Source: Pseudomonas sp. Ant30-3 (GTDB lineage: Bacteria > Pseudomonadota > Gammaproteobacteria > Pseudomonadales > Pseudomonadaceae). Taken from it: a DNA stretch of 64,000 nucleotides. The stretch is from contig NZ_JMCL01000072.1 of assembly GCF_000690905.1 (NCBI RefSeq), positions 1-64,000 on the forward strand. The letters run 5' to 3'. Below the pieces are notes generated by a model. The model saw nothing but the letters and a program-made list of their open reading frames with translations. It ran no database searches and was not told the DNA's origin. Both the position numbers and the translations under genes were made by a program. This document shows, piece by piece, positions 44,022 through 51,758 of the stretch (its first letter is position 1; every line of letters begins with the position of its first letter).

Positions 44022-44149
44022 CAATGCCACCCCTGCGTCGCTGCGCTCCGACTGCCCGGCCGGATGGCCGTGGAACAGGTGGCCAGATGGCCCTGGAATG
44101 CCTGGCCAGATGAGAGCGGACTGGGTGGCCGGATGGCGTGGAATCCGCA

Positions 44150-44157
44150 CCGTATGG
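44150..44157. repeat. IS21 target-site duplication, right copy
   Basis: CCGTATGG is identical to 41522-41529 and abuts the right IS end. Confidence 0.92.
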
Positions 44158-44964
44158 CGTAGTTAGTCGCTCTTTGATGGCCTGATTCAGCCCTACCACT
44201 GCGGCATTGTTTCGTTCGGCGTACTCAAATCGCCGCGCGTCTTCAATGCCTGGAGTGATCCTTCCCGAACTATCGACACTGACCCTGCCCAGATCAGTGA
44301 AGCGTGGCTGCGCGACTGCCTGAAAACGCTCGGACAGGTAAGCAAAACCCGTCCCCCTTGGCCCGCACAGGAATTTCCTGCCAGCGGCGGTCAACACATC
44401 GCAGCCGACAGACTTTACGTCCACGGGGAGCATGCCGGTCGATTGACAGGCATCGATGAAGTATAGACAGGGGTAGTTGCGCAAAATGTTCCCAATCGCC
44501 TCGACATCATTCACGATTCCGCAGCAACTGGGCACCTGCACTACCGAGACCATCTTCACTTGGTCACTCATGTGCCGCGCCAGCCAATGCAGATCCAGCT
44601 CGCCATCGGGGTTTAACGGCATGACCTCGACCACAATCCCGTGTAGACGCTGCAATGTTGCGAGCGCAATAAGGTTGCCAGCATATTCGTACGGAGTTAC
44701 CAGAACACGCGCCCCTTCAAACCAGCTCAAAGCGTCGAGCGCCGTCACCCAAGCTTTTGTGGCACCATCGAACAGCGCGATGTTAGCCGCTTCAGTCCCT
44801 AGCAACCGGGCGACATTGTCATAGACTTCACCCTCCAGAAGCGACTGGTGGCCAAGCTCGGCCTCATAGGCTCCCGACTCGTACTCCGCCTGTAGATAGT
44901 GCTGCATAACGCGCAGTGTCTCTGCGGATACAAGTCCCGACCCCGCAGTATTGAAATGAATCAT
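44150..44964 (-). pseudogene. Class V aminotransferase, N-terminal part, interrupted by IS21
   Basis: The genuine coding part runs from ATG 44964 to the IS junction (about 271 residues, MIHFNTAGSGLVS to TTPYG). Fold type I PLP features are FIDACQSTG (Asp contacting the pyridine N) and AAGRKFLCGPRGTGFAY (PLP Lys). The family covers aminotransferases, cysteine-desulfurase-like lyases and epimerases, so the reaction cannot be fixed. It starts 3 bp after the MFS gene stop, inside the coupled cluster. The C-terminal domain is on the far side of the IS, so the product is truncated, with a nonsense tail from the IS end, and almost certainly inactive. Confidence 0.9.
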
Positions 44965-44967
44965 TGA

Positions 44968-46176
44968 TCAGCCTCTGCGCCGTGAGCCCATAAAGTAGAA
45001 ACCACTCGCCATCACAATGCACAAAGACAAAATGTAGAACATGACGCCCGGTGCATATAAAGATAGTGCTATACCGCATAAGACCGGGCCCAGCGCTGCA
45101 CCCAGGTTGGACAGGTTCTGCGCACCGTAATAAACGCCGCGCATATCCTCTGGTGCGATGTAATCGATGAAGAGGTATTCCGCCGGGATAATGATGATTT
45201 CACCAATGGTGAAAACGATCATCGCAACTATCCAGACCACGTGCACCTGCGCATAGCAAAAGCCCATGAGCCCAACCAGAAAGAAAGCCATTCCCAGCAT
45301 CAACATGGGGAACAGATTGTTCTGGTTGATCCGGGAGCCAATCAGGTATTGGAGGCTGATGACCACGCAGGCGTTGGTAGTGACCAGGTAGTTAATAATC
45401 CGGTAGGTGTTTTCTGGGTCACTGGTCACGATCAGGTATTGCGACAGATACGCGGTGAACTGCCCAAACACGATCGCGCTGAGTATTCCGCCGATAGTGA
45501 AGCAGACCAATCGATAGTTACCCAGCATGTGAATCAGCACAGTGGCAAAACCCTTGTCCGAACGCTCAACGCAGGCCGAGTGGGTGATTTGTCCACCCAA
45601 TACGGCATATAACGCGACAAAACCGGCCCCGATCAACGCCGCCGCTGCAAATGGCAGACCGGGGCTGATGTTCGCGAGCAGCATGCCTAGAAAAGGTCCG
45701 ATGGCGTAACCGACATTGGTGAGTGTGTACTTCAAAGAGAACACGCTTCCACGCTTGTCCGGCGCTACCAATGAACCAATACCCGATTTCACGGCGATAT
45801 CGATCACCGCATAGGCAAGGTTCACCACCACGATGGCGACAATAAACAGCACCAGGCTGTTTACTTCAAAGGCCAGTGTGAAGGCTAGTGCGAACACGAT
45901 AGCGGCGCCGAGCATGACGCGGTAATTGGAGAACTTGTCCACCAGAAACCCGCCATACACGCCCAGTACCGAACTGACGATCAGTGCCCCGCCCACAGCG
46001 AGACCAATATCGGCAACGCCCAGACCAAAAGTCTGAGAGAGGTACACGACCAGATAGGGCAACGCCAACGCACGTGCAATGGTCAGGATGAAAGTGGCCA
46101 GCAGCAATAGCACCACTGGCCTCTCGTAGACCTTGGAAACGGCCTGAAACTCCAGTCTGCCCGAGACGTCTTTCAT
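44968..46176 (-). CDS. MFS transporter of the island cluster, probable product exporter
   Basis: This 402-residue inner-membrane protein has about 12 hydrophobic helices, with FLVDKFSNYRVMLG between helices 2 and 3 and SGIGSLVAPDKRG further on. It resembles DHA1-type drug efflux proteins. Its start overlaps the ATP-grasp stop (ATGA). Its place between a ligase and an aminotransferase, as with BacE in the bacilysin cluster, suggests export and self-protection; this is inference. Confidence 0.85.
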   Translation of the reverse strand: MKDVSGRLEFQAVSKVYERPVVLLLLATFILTIARALALPYLVVYLSQTFGLGVADIGLAVGGALIVSSVLGVYGGFLVDKFSNYRVMLGAAIVFALAFTLAFEVNSLVLFIVAIVVVNLAYAVIDIAVKSGIGSLVAPDKRGSVFSLKYTLTNVGYAIGPFLGMLLANISPGLPFAAAALIGAGFVALYAVLGGQITHSACVERSDKGFATVLIHMLGNYRLVCFTIGGILSAIVFGQFTAYLSQYLIVTSDPENTYRIINYLVTTNACVVISLQYLIGSRINQNNLFPMLMLGMAFFLVGLMGFCYAQVHVVWIVAMIVFTIGEIIIIPAEYLFIDYIAPEDMRGVYYGAQNLSNLGAALGPVLCGIALSLYAPGVMFYILSLCIVMASGFYFMGSRRRG

Positions 46177-47477
46177 GCCAGCATTTCCTGGTAGATAGAG
46201 GGCTCATGCTCGCGTAGCAGCTCGATGCTGCGCTGAATGGCTGCACGGTCGCTGCTCAGAATGAACACATGTCCCGGGCAATTTTCCAGTGAGACGGTTG
46301 CCTTTAGGACGCCTGCATCCTGGACTTTGATGCTGTGTACCCCGGGAATCGCCTTCCAGCGCGAGAGGTCCGGCGCGCGTTTGATCGGCCCGGCCTGGCG
46401 GGCGATCAGGAACACGCAACTGGAATGAAAATAAAGCTTGGTTCTTGGCCGCTGCCGATATTCGAGAAACGCGTCCGGATTGATCAGCGAGTCAATCCAC
46501 AGACTCAACTGGTTGTGCCCCAAGGCGCGGGTATAAGCGGACAGATCGATGCCCCCCGGCATGCGGGCTGCTGTTTCCAGCAGCACGGGTTGATCATCGA
46601 CGATCATCAGCTCGCTATGGCCTACGCCTTGGCGGATGCCCAATGCATCGAGCACCGAGAATATGTAGGTCGACAGACGACTGTAGACATCGGCATTGCC
46701 TACCGGGCACATCAACTGGTTGTAGTCATGCACAGGCGATGCACCGATACGGGTGCGGTAAACGCGGATGATTTCGCTGACATAGTGCAGGCCATCGACA
46801 CTCACAGTGTTGACACAGTATTCGATGTCGACATCCCTGGACTTGCTCAGCAACAGTTCGGACTTGAAGTCGGAATTATCCAGATACTGCTGGACCAGAA
46901 TCTCTTCGTTGCTTTCCAGAAATATATTCCGGCTGGTTTTTATCACCTGGAAAGCCTGTTCGATTTCAGTATCCTGGGTGCAAATATGAATATTATCGGA
47001 GCCCGCACTCTTAATCGGTTTAAGTACGACCGGCAAAATCCCGTTCTCCTTGACCCACTCCAGGATTTTCGGCAATGAATCCGACTTGAAATGTCTGATC
47101 GAGCGCACGCCGGCCTGAGACAAGGCCTCGTGCATCTCAAATTTGTTGCGCCAGCGGATTGCGTGATTCGCATCATTGTGCCGGGCAACGTCGAACTGTG
47201 CCGCCAGATGCGCTGCCAGTTCGACCCCGAATTCGCACCCGGCCAGCACGAACTGGACGTGATATTCAGAGAGCGCCAAGCGTAATTCGGCATCAGATGT
47301 GTAGAGAATGTCTCTGATGAAATCGCCGGCGCGCAGCCAGGTTTCGTAGAACTCATTAACGTGATCGGTCGAACGCACATGCACACATTCAAACCCCCGC
47401 GAGATGAAAGCAGGTGCTATCAGGCTTCCGATGGAGTAAGCATCAACGATTACAACGATGTTTTTCTTGTAAATCAT
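46173..47477 (-). CDS. ATP-grasp ligase, possible L-amino-acid ligase
   Basis: The 434-residue protein has an N-terminal Rossmann-like part (about 1-110). The ATP-grasp fold follows: PVVLKPIKSAGSDNI (Lys for ATP, about residue 152), EEILVQQYL in the hinge, and LLETAARMPGGID (metal-binding Glu and Arg, about 310). The last motif is usual in BacD, carnosine-synthase and related carboxylate-amine ligases, which join amino acids through an acyl phosphate. Substrates are unknown. It overlaps the aldolase gene before it and the MFS gene after it (ATGA both times). Confidence 0.85.
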   Translation of the reverse strand: MIYKKNIVVIVDAYSIGSLIAPAFISRGFECVHVRSTDHVNEFYETWLRAGDFIRDILYTSDAELRLALSEYHVQFVLAGCEFGVELAAHLAAQFDVARHNDANHAIRWRNKFEMHEALSQAGVRSIRHFKSDSLPKILEWVKENGILPVVLKPIKSAGSDNIHICTQDTEIEQAFQVIKTSRNIFLESNEEILVQQYLDNSDFKSELLLSKSRDVDIEYCVNTVSVDGLHYVSEIIRVYRTRIGASPVHDYNQLMCPVGNADVYSRLSTYIFSVLDALGIRQGVGHSELMIVDDQPVLLETAARMPGGIDLSAYTRALGHNQLSLWIDSLINPDAFLEYRQRPRTKLYFHSSCVFLIARQAGPIKRAPDLSRWKAIPGVHSIKVQDAGVLKATVSLENCPGHVFILSSDRAAIQRSIELLREHEPSIYQEMLA

Positions 47478-48535
47478 TTGATGGCTTCCCGAGCTGGCGT
47501 GTGTTCACGGACAGCAGCCTTGATGATCTCTGCAGCCTTTTGAATATCCGTGCGGGTAATGTTGATGTGCGGCATGAAGCGCATCTCCCTGGCGTTGTAA
47601 GGCAAACCTGCAACACCTTGCTGGCTCAAATAACTACCGAACTGCAACGGAGACATTCCTAACGAGGAAATATCCAAGGTCACCATGTTGGTGCCCTTGT
47701 AATGGGCAGGCGCGTCATCCAGTTCACCCAAGAGACGGTGCAGCAACGCTGCATGTTCGTGGTCCTCGGCGAGCCGTTCGACATGATGTTGCATGGCGTA
47801 CAGCCCGGCCGCCGCCATCATGCCGCCCTGGTGCAAATCGCCTCCGAACCATTTGCGGTATTTCTTGGCGCGCTGTATCAGCTCTGTGGAGCCGACCATG
47901 ATCGAACCGACCGGCGCCCCAAGTCCCTTGGACAGGCACATGGCCATGAGGTCGGCGTTTTCAGTGTAAGAGGTCACGTCGATGCTGGAGGCGATCGACG
48001 CGTGAAGAATTCGCGCGCCGTCCAGGTAGCGGTAGGCGCCGATACTTTTGGCGTAACCGAAAACATCGTTCATTTGTTGTAGCGGAAATATCGCGCCGCC
48101 TTTGCATCCAAGCGTATTTTCAACCACCACCACACGCGGCATCGCATAATTTTGATTCCAGCGGCACTTGGAGGCATAGAGCTTTTCCAGGTCGCTGACA
48201 TCGAACAAGCCGCTGTCATGCCTGGACAGCGAAAAGTTAACGCCCGAAAAAGCGGAAGTCGCCGCCGCCTCATAAAAGTTGATGTGATAGGAGGCGTCGA
48301 GAAAAATCTCGTCACCCGGGTTAGTGAGTGACTTCATCGCTAACTGGTTACTCAACGTGCCGCCGGTGGTGAAGAGCGCCGCTTCCTTCTGGAAATAATC
48401 GGCACAATATTCTTCAAGCGCACGAACCACCGGGTCTTCCCCAAAGCAGTCATCGCCCACCTCTGCCTGATAAATCGCCTTGCGCATACCTTCCGTGGGT
48501 TTGGTGACCGTATCGCTTCTGAGATCGATAAACAT
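47474..48535 (-). CDS. Threonine-aldolase-family PLP enzyme, divergent active site
   Basis: This 353-residue fold type I PLP protein opens with FIDLRSDTVTKPTEGM, the hallmark of L-threonine aldolases. The PLP Lys is in MCLSKGLGAPVGS (about residue 205) and the Asp in LDGARI. The ring-stacking His is kept (DASYHINFYE). The second conserved His, usually in ENTHNxxGG, is replaced: here ENTLGCKGG. Family members cleave or form beta-hydroxy amino acids from glycine and an aldehyde. The change may alter substrate or reaction. AAGGAGG lies 5 nt before ATG 48535, right after the proline-dehydrogenase stop. Confidence 0.86.
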   Translation of the reverse strand: MFIDLRSDTVTKPTEGMRKAIYQAEVGDDCFGEDPVVRALEEYCADYFQKEAALFTTGGTLSNQLAMKSLTNPGDEIFLDASYHINFYEAAATSAFSGVNFSLSRHDSGLFDVSDLEKLYASKCRWNQNYAMPRVVVVENTLGCKGGAIFPLQQMNDVFGYAKSIGAYRYLDGARILHASIASSIDVTSYTENADLMAMCLSKGLGAPVGSIMVGSTELIQRAKKYRKWFGGDLHQGGMMAAAGLYAMQHHVERLAEDHEHAALLHRLLGELDDAPAHYKGTNMVTLDISSLGMSPLQFGSYLSQQGVAGLPYNAREMRFMPHINITRTDIQKAAEIIKAAVREHTPAREAIK

Positions 48536-48544
48536 AAATCCTCC

Positions 48545-49507
48545 TTAATAACCTGCGCCGAACGTGATGCGGGACGGATCGTAAAAATCGGCCAAAGCCT
48601 CAATGACATTGTCGGGCGACTCCGCCAGACGATGCAGGAAGTGCAGGTACCAACTGTCACCGTAAACCGCAGCAATTCGACAGGCCAGCCCCGCATCCTT
48701 GGCCTGACGCAATGTTTCAGGTTGCACGCCATGGAGCATTTCCAGTTCCTGGATACCCGGAAAATAGTTGTGTTCGAAGATCCGTTTGATCAAGGCCGGG
48801 TCCTGCGTCGCGCAACTGACTGGAACTTTGGCGGCCAGCACATCTTCGAGTAAGTGCAGGTAGCGTTCATCCAGCTCGGGCCCGCGGGGCAGAGCCACCT
48901 CGCGAACTTCGTTGTAAACGCCTTTGACCAGCCTGATCTTGCGCCCATAGCCAATGATTCTGGGCAGGTCGTTGACCGTTCTGTGCAAGTGCGCCTGAAT
49001 CGTGATACCGACGTTGAGATAAGCCGGGGCCAACTCGGCGTAAACTTCCAGAATCGAGTCGACGGCCGATGAGTGCTCCATGCTGATCATTATCGGAATG
49101 TCGTGTTTTGCCGCAGCAGACAACAAGGTGGCCGCATTTTGGTAAGCCATTTCCTGGGAGATGAGCAATCCCACTGCACTTAAATCAAACCCCAGCTGTG
49201 GTTTTAACCCGGCTTCTGCAAATGTCTGGATAGAGGCAAGATACTCATTGACGAAATCCTGTACGACACGGGGATCGTGGTTTTCCTCCCCCACGTATTC
49301 AACACCCAACAGGTAGCCTTTACCCGATAGCAGGTGCAACTTTTCACTCAGCTCACGTCTGTCCGAGGCGATGATGTAGCGATGGGCAGCACGCTCGAAT
49401 AACTTGAAGAACAACGAGTCTTTGGTGAACGCGTCCCGGCACTCCTGATTCAGCGCCAGTTTTTTCAGACCTGCGGTTGCAAGTGCATACACATCCATTG
49501 AAGGCAT
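48545..49507 (-). CDS. Stand-alone proline dehydrogenase-family flavoenzyme
   Basis: This 320-residue PRODH barrel shows KIRLVKGVYNE (FAD and substrate Lys strand), SCATQDP and the C-terminal segment YGDSWYLHFLHRLAESPDN. In monofunctional PRODHs the last motif normally contains RR, which holds the proline carboxylate; here it is HR (His292, Arg293). Pseudomonads normally use the long PutA for proline catabolism, so a small separate PRODH inside a biosynthetic cluster suggests a dedicated substrate. A very good ribosome site (AAGGAGAG) precedes ATG 49507. It is the first enzyme gene of the coupled cluster. Confidence 0.87.
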   Translation of the reverse strand: MPSMDVYALATAGLKKLALNQECRDAFTKDSLFFKLFERAAHRYIIASDRRELSEKLHLLSGKGYLLGVEYVGEENHDPRVVQDFVNEYLASIQTFAEAGLKPQLGFDLSAVGLLISQEMAYQNAATLLSAAAKHDIPIMISMEHSSAVDSILEVYAELAPAYLNVGITIQAHLHRTVNDLPRIIGYGRKIRLVKGVYNEVREVALPRGPELDERYLHLLEDVLAAKVPVSCATQDPALIKRIFEHNYFPGIQELEMLHGVQPETLRQAKDAGLACRIAAVYGDSWYLHFLHRLAESPDNVIEALADFYDPSRITFGAGY

Positions 49508-49559
49508 TTATCTCTCCTTGTAAATACGTTCGTCAGGCACTGCCTGCCGACGAGTCTAG

Positions 49560-49775
49560 TTAGCGCGAGCGCCGGTTCGACAGGCACAAAAAACCATCGC
49601 AAACCCTTAGCGGTTTCCAATTGTTGTGAATCAGTCGGTTAGAACAGTGGGGCCGCGTGACCCTGACCCACACGCGCCAGCGGAGCCACGGGTACAGAGA
49701 CCGATACAGAGGTTGACTGGGGTGACTATCCGCATAAGCGGGGCCGGCCGGATAGTTTTTTAATTCGTTCAGCAT
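49560..49775 (-). CDS. Possible small leader protein at the head of the island cluster
   Basis: An open frame of 71 codons starts at ATG 49775, with GAGG 5 nt upstream. Its first 45 codons have the GC-rich third positions of real genes here. It encodes MLNELKNYPAGPAYADSHP, then a Trp/Arg-rich stretch (YPWLRWRVWVRV) and a basic tail. It ends 52 bp before the proline-dehydrogenase start on the same strand. It could be a small protein, a leader or chance. I do not recognise it. Confidence 0.3.
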   Translation of the reverse strand: MLNELKNYPAGPAYADSHPSQPLYRSLYPWLRWRVWVRVTRPHCSNRLIHNNWKPLRVCDGFLCLSNRRSR

Positions 49776-49925
49776 CCTTGCCTCATCGATCAGGAGTCCT
49801 TTCCAAGACGTGTTCATAGCGCTTCGCAGACAGATGTCCAGGTCTCAGCTTACTGTGGAACAGAGATCTGATTTATGATGATTTTTACCAAGTTTCCGGA
49901 ACTGAATTCATGAATCAGGATGACT
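49776..49925. promoter_or_regulatory. Divergent promoter region of the LysR gene and the island cluster
   Basis: This gap is AT-richer than its surroundings and must hold both divergent promoters. A short palindrome TTCCGGAA lies at 49894-49901, 25 bp before the LysR start, a plausible autoregulatory site. No definite -35/-10 pair can be assigned. Confidence 0.4.
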
Positions 49926-50837
49926 ATGTTTCCCTCTGAACGCTTGAAAGGTATCGATGTGTTTGTCTGCGTTTCGGAATGTGGCAGCTTCAAATCCGCC
50001 GCTGAAAAAATGAATCTGACCGGCTCTGCTATCAGCAAAAGCATCGCCCGGCTGGAGAGCAGGTTGGGAACCCGGCTGTTCCGTCGGACGACTCGACGCT
50101 TGTCGTTAACCGATGCGGGGATGTCTTTTTTCCGGACGTGCACCGGTGTGCTTGCAGACCTGGAACATGCCGAACTGTCGCTGCGAGCGGAAACTATCGA
50201 GCCGCGCGGGACCGTGCGCATCGACCTTCCGGGTACCTACGGCCGAGCGCGAGTGCTGCCGGTCATCCTGCAGTTTTTGCAGGATCATCCGCTGCTGATA
50301 CCCCACATTTCATTCTCGGACGGGATGGGCGATCCCTTTGCAGAAGGTGTTGACGTGGTAGTCCGCATCGGAGGCGCGGATAGCTGGCCTGACTCAGTGG
50401 AGCATCGTCAGCTGGCCCGCGAGTGGCATATCTGCTGTGCGTCACCGGCGTATCTGGCCAGCCATGGCACGCCGCTGACCGAGGACGATCTGGCGCACCA
50501 CCGATGTGTCGCGTATGGCTGGCTGGATGGAAATGTCGCGCCGTGGAAGTTCGCGGGCGATGAGGCGGGCTCAACGAAACGACACCAGCTCGCCCCTCGG
50601 CTCGTGGTGGGGAATGGAGAAGGTCTGGTCACCGCGGTCGCGGCCGGTTGCGGCATCGCGCAGTTGCCGTCATGGCTGATCAAGCAGCAGCTGGAAGACG
50701 GTACGTTGGTGAGAGTGCTTCCCCAATTGGCAACCGAAGGTATGGCGATCAATCTGGCCTGGATCAAAAGTCGTCGAGCGCTGCCCAAAGTGAAAGCGTT
50801 GCTGGAAGTGCTGGCGGCGAACCTGACGTCTTCGTAG
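49926..50837 (+). CDS. LysR-type transcriptional regulator of the island cluster
   Basis: This regulator of about 303 residues has an N-terminal winged helix-turn-helix (LKGIDVFVCVSECGSFKSAAEKMNLTGSAISKSIARLESRLG compressed into residues 5-48) and a type 2 periplasmic-binding effector domain (about 90-300). ATG 49926 has AGGA 5 nt upstream; ATG 49920 is the alternative. It is transcribed divergently from the cluster, the classic arrangement for a LysR protein that controls its neighbour in response to a pathway ligand. The ligand is unknown. Local paralogues (PA-type LysR repressors of oxidoreductases) look similar, so the link rests on position. Confidence 0.85.
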   Translation: MFPSERLKGIDVFVCVSECGSFKSAAEKMNLTGSAISKSIARLESRLGTRLFRRTTRRLSLTDAGMSFFRTCTGVLADLEHAELSLRAETIEPRGTVRIDLPGTYGRARVLPVILQFLQDHPLLIPHISFSDGMGDPFAEGVDVVVRIGGADSWPDSVEHRQLAREWHICCASPAYLASHGTPLTEDDLAHHRCVAYGWLDGNVAPWKFAGDEAGSTKRHQLAPRLVVGNGEGLVTAVAAGCGIAQLPSWLIKQQLEDGTLVRVLPQLATEGMAINLAWIKSRRALPKVKALLEVLAANLTSS

Positions 50838-51758
50838 CGGCGCTAGGATTGCAAATTGACTGTGCAGCAGAAGTGCGCGAAAAGGCGGAACGCAACACTC
50901 CATGGAGTTCCAAAGCAGGATGGAGAACCCAGGGCAGGGTTGCCCAGCGATGACTAAATCCTCAGTAGCCCAAAACGAGCTCCATCGCCACCTCCTGCAG
51001 TGACCAGAAAATCATTCGTTTATTTGCATTATCAGTGAGGGCCATTCAGTCGCCCCCAAGCCTCGAGCGTAGAGCCAGCCGGGTCACTGATCGGCGCATT
51101 ACTATTAAGTAGTACCTTGGCGGAGGAAAATGCGATATCGCTGCACTGTAGATCACCAAAATTAGACCGGAACTGACCTGGCCTCGGGTAATCTCACGAG
51201 AAAAATAAGAAAGTAAGGTGGTTACGCAGCGAGAATGCGCGACTGAGATGGAGCGCTACATCACAAAAAGTGCTCGGCTACTTCCCGAAGGAACCAGATT
51301 CGCAAAATGCTTTTTCCCACGCAGTGAGCTGCGGCTATATGGCCCTTACGGATCAGCTTCTGGCTGGTTGCTCAAGGGAGGGGCAAGTGGATCCCGGATA
51401 GTTAAGCTAGTTAGTGGCAGCAGATACGGACTCAGCCTGTTTCGCGCCGCGATCATCAGCCAGGTTCGCTTGGAGCTAATAGAGCCGAGGAGTAGGCAGT
51501 GACGCAAGAATCAAGTGGCGGGGGATGCAACTCTCAATTGGACCCCAATGCAGAATTGGGAACCCGGGAGAGGGTACCCCCGCGATCTTCAAGTCCTAGC
51601 TCATACAAACACCGGCTGCCATGCCCCGCAAAGATGGCCCTCAATTCGTTTGTTCGTTCAGGCAGTTTTAGAACTATTGCATCGAACTTAAGCACTACGA
51701 CTCTGTAAGAGGGGAGTTTCTAACTATTGTGGACATCTAACGGTTGTCAGGTGCCAGA
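50838..51758. other. Gene-poor right end of the island with two diverged repeats
   Basis: I see no convincing gene in these 920 bp; short open frames lack ribosome sites and recognisable sequence. Two segments of about 84 bases, at 50892-50975 and 51527-51610, align along their length at roughly two thirds identity. Both start GCAAC and share GAACCC(A/G)GG and a GGGT(T/A) core. Their nature is unknown. The DUF4350 stop at 51759 marks the island edge. Confidence 0.5.

Larger units (their letters stand above)
41530..44149 (+). mobile_element. IS21-family insertion sequence, complete (2620 bp)
   Basis: The ends are inverted: both begin TGCGGATTCCACG read inward. The left end carries about five further copies of a 22-24-bp unit (GATTCCACG..CATCCGGCCAC) up to about 41650, and the right end carries degenerate copies, typical of IS21 transposase-binding sites. 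Inside are istA and istB. The perfect 8-bp duplication and intact genes point to a recent, possibly active insertion. Confidence 0.95.

Noticed and set aside
51218..51708. Two plus-strand short frames at the island right end
   Set aside because: They have no recognisable sequence or convincing ribosome site, and the second overlaps the 84-base repeat.
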